Shown: positions 56,101 through 62,100 of the stretch, one piece after another
Layout: every line of letters begins with the position of its first letter
Numbering within the stretch: the first letter of the stretch is position 1
NCBI GenBank assembly: GCA_025642075.2
Contig: JAODUO010000081.1
Location: 492,001 to 556,000, forward strand
Length of the DNA stretch: 64,000 nucleotides
DNA from: Ridgeia piscesae
Taxonomy: Eukaryota; Annelida; Polychaeta; Sabellida; Siboglinidae
Reading direction: 5' to 3'
Program-made: the position numbers and the translations under genes
Notes under the pieces: model-generated
Told to the model about the DNA's origin: nothing
Databases searched by the model: none
Seen by the model: the letters and a program-made list of their open reading frames with translations, nothing else

Positions 56101-59100
56101 GTCTGTCAAGCAGCGGACGTTGAGATTGTCAACCGTGAGGCCTTGGTCTCTGTCATAAAGGTGATATGAAATGGGTTATTTGTATAACCTTGCTCATAAT
56201 AAAGAGGAAATATCAAATGTACACAACATTCTACGAGTTAGCAAACTGTTCCCAGTTCTAGTAATCTATAAGATACAGACACATTAATATTAAATAAATG
56301 TAAATATCTTAATTTTGAAAATATTAATTAATCTATAAATGATAGACTGTCAACTGACCATACATTTCCATGATTGATATGCAGTTTTTATTTCCTTAAT
56401 TAATTTGTTTACAAAGTCTGGTTGTGTATTATACAATGCACTAACACTAATGTTCTTTTACTGGACATGATCCACAGTTGCCACACATAAATCCTGTGAT
56501 ATGTAGCTTTTTAGGCAAAACAAAAAACATCATCAACCACATTTGCCCATCAAACCATAGCCATGATGTAAGATATGCACGTTGGCAAATATCACAAAGT
56601 ATACATTTCTGCTGTGCTAATATCAGCATTGTCATGGACACGGTTCACTAAGCTTAGCCATACTACCAAAATACAACTAAAATAAAGAAATCTAACTGCC
56701 CGTGGATTAATAAGGCTGGACACTGACCTGAGAGAAGACGTGTTGTCCACTGCAGCCTCCACCAACAGCACGCACTCGCACTCCTGACAAACAATGTGTG
56801 GACCAGACATGTCCAGTACCAGTGTGTTATGAGAAGGAAACTATATAAATACATTTATGAAACATACAGAGAAGATAAGTACTTATACATATTGCAACAT
56901 TGACATGATTAATCTTTGTGTTATGAGAAGGAAACTATATCAATACATTTATGAAACATACAGAGAAGATAAGTACTTATACATGTTGCAGCATTGACAT
57001 GATTAATCTTTGTGTTATGAGACGGAAACTATATAAATACATTTATGAAACATACAGAGAAGATAAGTACTTATACATGTTGCAGCATTGACATGATTAA
57101 TCTTTGTGTTATGAGAAGGAAACTATATAAATACATTTATGAAACATACAGAGAAGATAAGTACTTATACATGTTGCAGCATTGACATGATTAATCTTTG
57201 TGTTATGAGAAGGAAACCATATAAATACATTTATGAAACATACAGAGAAGATAAGTACTTATACATGTTGCAGCATTGACATGATTAATCTTTGTGTTAT
57301 GAGAAGGAAACTATATAAATATATTTATGAAACATACAGAGAAGATAAGTACTTATACATGTTGCAGCATTGACATGATTAATCTTTGTGTTATGAGAAG
57401 GAAACTATATAAATACATTTATGAAACATACAGAGAAGATAAGTACTTATACATGTTGCAGCATTGACATGATTAATCTTTGTGTTATGAGAAGGAAACC
57501 ATATAAATACATTTATGAAACATACAGAGAAGATAAGTACTTATACATGTTGCAGCATTGACATGATTAATCTTTGTGTTATGAGAAGGAAACTATATAA
57601 ATACATTTATGAAACATACAGAGAAGATAAGTACTTATACATGTTGCAGCATTGACATGATTAATCTTTGTGATATGAGAAGGAAACCATATAAATATAT
57701 TTATGAAACATACAGAGAAGATAAGTACTTATACATGTTGCAGATTGACATGATTATCGTTTATGAGAAGGAAACTATATAAATACATTTATGAAACATA
57801 CAGAGAAGATAAGTACTTATACATGTTGCAGCATTGACATGATTAATCTTTGTGTTATGAGAAGGAAACTATATAAATACATTTATGAAACATACAGAGA
57901 AGATAAGTACTTCTACATATTGCAGCATTGACATGATTAATCTTTGTGTTACGAGAAGGAAACTATATAAATACATTTATGAAACATACAGAGAAGATAA
58001 GTACTTATACATATTGCAGCATTGACATGATTAATCTTTGTGTTATCGAGAAGGAAACTATATAAATACATTATCATACAGAGAAGATAAGTACTTATAC
58101 ATATTGCAGCATTGACATGATTAATCTTTGTGTTATGAGAAGGAAACTATATAAATACATTTATGAAACATACAGAGAAGATAAGTACTTATACATATTG
58201 CAGCATTCATGTTATCTTTGTTATAGAGGAAACTATATAATCTTTTTGAACATGAGAAATAAGTACTTTTAAAATTGCACATTGACATGATTAAGATTGA
58301 TCGTAAAGACTTGAAAAATTGGCAGCATCCGAAAAAAATATGTCCAAGGACAAATTTAAAGGGTTACGTGTACAGATTTTAACAGAAACCTGGTATGCAT
58401 AGAAGACCATGGAAGACGTTTGTGTAGAGACAGAAGAAAACTGTGTAGACAAAGTAGACATGGAAGAAAATTGTGTAGAGACTGAAAAAAACTGTGTAGA
58501 CAAAGTAGACATGGAACAAAGTTGTGTAGAGACTGAAGAAAACTGTGTAGACAAAGTAGAGATGGAAGAAGGTTGTGTAGAGACTGAAGAAAACTGTGTA
58601 GACAAAGTAGACATGGAAGAAGGTTGTGTAGAGACTGAAGAAAACTGTATAGACAAAGTAGAGATGGAAGAAGATTGTATAGAGACTGAAGAAAACTGTG
58701 TAGACAAAGTAGAGATGGAAGAAGATTGTGTAGAGTCTGAAGAAAACTGTGTAGACAAGGAAGAAGGTTGTGTAGAGACTGAAGAAAACTGTGTAGACAA
58801 AGTAGACATGGAAGAAGATTGTATAGAGACTGAAGAAAACTGTATAGACAAAGTAGACATGGAAGAAGATTGTATAGAGACTGAAGAAAACTGTTTAGAC
58901 AAAGTAGAGATGGAAGAAGATTGTGTAGAGACTGAAAAAACTGTGTAGACAAAGTAGACATGGAAGAAGGTTGTGTAGAGACTGAAGAAAACTTGTAGAC
59001 AAAGTAGACATGGAAGAAGGTTGTGTAGACACTGAAGAATACTATTTGTGTAGAGACTGAAAACAACTGTGTTGACAAAGTAGACATGGAAGAAGGTTGT

Positions 59101-62100
59101 GTAGAGACTGAAAGAAACTGTCAGACAAAGAAGAAGGTTGTGTAGAGACTGAAGAAAACTATTTGTGTAGAGACTGAAAAAAACTGTGTAGACAAAGTAG
59201 ACATGGAAGAAGGTTGTGTAGAGACTGAAGAATACTATTTGTGTAGAGACTGAAAAAAACTGTGTAGACAAAGTAGACATGGAAGAAGGTTGTGTAGAGA
59301 CTGAAAGAAACTGCCAGACAAAGTAGACATGGAAGAAGGTTGTGTAGAGACTGAAGAAAACTGTAGAGAAAGTAGACATGGAAGAAGGTTGTGTAGAGAC
59401 TGAAGAAAACTGTAGACAAAGTAGACATGGAAGAAGGTTGTGTAGAGACTGAAGAAAACTGTAGACAAAGTAGACATGGAAGAAGGTTGTGTAGAGACTG
59501 AAGAAACTGTAGACAAAGTAGACATGGAAGAAGGTTGTGTAGAGACTGAAGAAAACTAGTTGTGTAGAGAGACTGTAGAGAAAGTAGACATGGAAGAAGG
59601 TTGTGTAGAGACTGAAGAAAGCTATAGAGAAAGTAGACATGGAAGAAGGTTGTGTAGAGACTGAAAGAAACTGTAGACAAAGTAGACATGGAAGAAGGTT
59701 GTGTAAGAGACTTTTTAAGAAAAACTGTGACAAAGTAGACATGGAAGAAGGTTGTGTAGAGACTGAAGAAAACTGTAGACAAAAAAGTAGAATGAAGAAA
59801 TTGTGTAGAGACTGAAAAAACTGTAGACAAAGTAGACATGGAAGAAGGTTGTGTAGAGACTGAAGAAACTAAAAAATTGTGTAGAGACTGAAAAAAACTG
59901 TGTAGACAAAGTAGACATGGAAGAAGGTTGTGTAGAGACTGAAAGAAACTGCCAGACAAAGTAGACATGGAAGAAGGTTGTGTAGAGACTGAAGAAAACT
60001 GTAGAGAAAGTAGACATGGAAGAAGGTTGTGTAGAGACTGAAGAAAACTGTAGACAAAGTAGACATGGAAGAAGGTTGTGTAGAGACTGAAGAAAACTGT
60101 AGACAAAGTAGACATGGAAGAAGGTTATGTAGAGACTGAAGAAAGCTGTAGACAAAGTAGACATGGAAGAAAGTTGTGTAGAGACTGAAGAAAGCTGTAG
60201 ACAAAGTAGACATGGAAGAAGGTTGTGTAGAGACTGAAGAAAGCTGTAGAGAAAGTAGACATGGAAGAAGGTTGTGTAGAGACTGAAGAAAACTGTAGAC
60301 AAAGTAGACATGGAAGAAGGTTGTGTAGAGACTGAAGAAAACTGTAGAGAAAGTAGACATGGAAGAAGGTTGTGTAGAGACAGAAGAAAACTGTAGAGAA
60401 AGTAGACATGGAAGAAGGTTGTGTAGAGACTGAAGAAAACTGTAGAGAAAGTAGACATGGAAGAAGGTTATGTAGAGACTGAAGAAAACTGTAGACAAAG
60501 TAGACATGGAAGAAGGTTGTGTAGAGACTGAAGAAAACTGTAGACAAAGTAGACATGGAAGAAGGTTATGTAGAGACTGAAGAAAACTGTAGACAAAGTA
60601 GACATGGAAGAAGGTTATGTAGAGACTGAAGAAAACTGTAGACAAAGTAGACATGGAAGAAGGTTGTGTAGAGACTGAAGAAAACTGTAGACAAAGTAGA
60701 CATGGAAGAAGGTTATGTAGAGACTGAAGAAAACTGTAGACAAAGTAGACATGGAAGAAGGTTGTGTAGAGACTGAAGAAAACTGTAGACAAAGTAGACA
60801 TGGAAGAAGGTTGTGAGACTGAAGAAACTGTAGACAAATGACAGAATTTGATAGAAAGCTGTAGAGAAAGTAGACATGGAAGAAGGTTAGTAGAGACTGA
60901 GAAAACTGTCAAGTAGACAGGAAGAGTGACAGAGAAAACTGTAGACAAATAGACTGAAGAAGGTTAGTAAGACTGAAGAAACTGTAGAAAATAGACATGG
61001 AAGAAAGTTATGTAGAGACTGAAGAAAGCTGTAGAGAAAGTAGACATGGAAGAAGGTTATGTAGAGATGAAGAAAACGTAGAGAAAAGACATGGAAGAAG
61101 GTTGTGTAGAGACTGAAGAAAGCTGTAGAGAAAGTAGACATGGAAGAAGGTTATGTAGAGACTGAAGAAAGCTGTAGACAAAGTAGACATGGAAGAAGGT
61201 TGTGTAGAGACTGAAGAAAGCTGTAGACAAAGTAGACATGGAAGAAAGTTGTGTAGATACTAGGACTGAAGAAAACTGTAGAGAAAGTAGACATGGAAGA
61301 AGGTTGTGTACAAACCTGTGAGGAGGGACATCTGACCAGCCATGACCACTGGTCGAGCTGTGTGTGGTAGAGTGTCTCCAGACAGGGCAGACTAGAGATC
61401 TGTAGACTATACGTGTGGTCCTGGTCAACTGTCAGTGTCACCAGCTTCACGTGACCCAGTCTGAAAGAGACAACATGACAGTCTGTCAGAATCCTACCTG
61501 CCATGGTGAATGTCACTCATAGCTTCACGCAGAGACGCCAGAGCTGTAACAAGTACATTTATTTTGTACTTGAGTAAAAGTAAAAGTAACAGTAGAAAAA
61601 GCTACTCAAATAAAAGTACTTCTAGAAAAATGTACCTGAAGTAAAAGTTAAAAGTAAAAACTTGAAGTAAACACAAAAGTACTTTTCCCCTTGTAATTAT
61701 CTAAAATGGCCGATGCAGCCAGCTGTTGTGAATAAAACAAAATATTCACAATATCATTTAGCGTATATACCAAGCAGATATAATATGCTTAGTAATATTT
61801 CGTTATCTGCATAATAAATAAATGTTTTAACAGTGTGAAATATAAGTAAACAGCATTGCACACAGACTGTAAATAGCCTACATCATGTTTGATTACTAAC
61901 AGAGCTACAATAACCATCGTATTCATAAGTAGAAGAAGATATGTGCAAGTTATTATAGGGTTCTTTAAAAGACAGAGAAGACTGCAGCGTGTACTGAGCT
62001 TACCCAGTGGTTTCTTGGGCTGTCTCCTGAAGGCTGAAGTCAACGACTGACTCTCTCAAGAGTCGCACACAGGTGAGAGTGTGAGTACTCCACAACACTA

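Noticed and set aside
58409..58948. 179-codon plus-strand frame with VETEENCVDKVDMEE repeats
   Set aside because: Looks like an acidic repeat protein but is simply the least mutated end of the 45-49-bp satellite; the frame breaks as soon as unit length changes.
58291..60948. Minus-strand frames up to 483 codons of FHVYF and LHNLLPCLL type
   Set aside because: Apparent hydrophobic multi-pass protein, but it is the 45-49-bp satellite read on the other strand.
61498..61544. Exon-like 47 bp with acceptor gttacag and donor gtagga
   Set aside because: Inserting it between e4 and e5 gives a stop within seven codons, and e4 joins e5 correctly without it; perhaps a cryptic exon.
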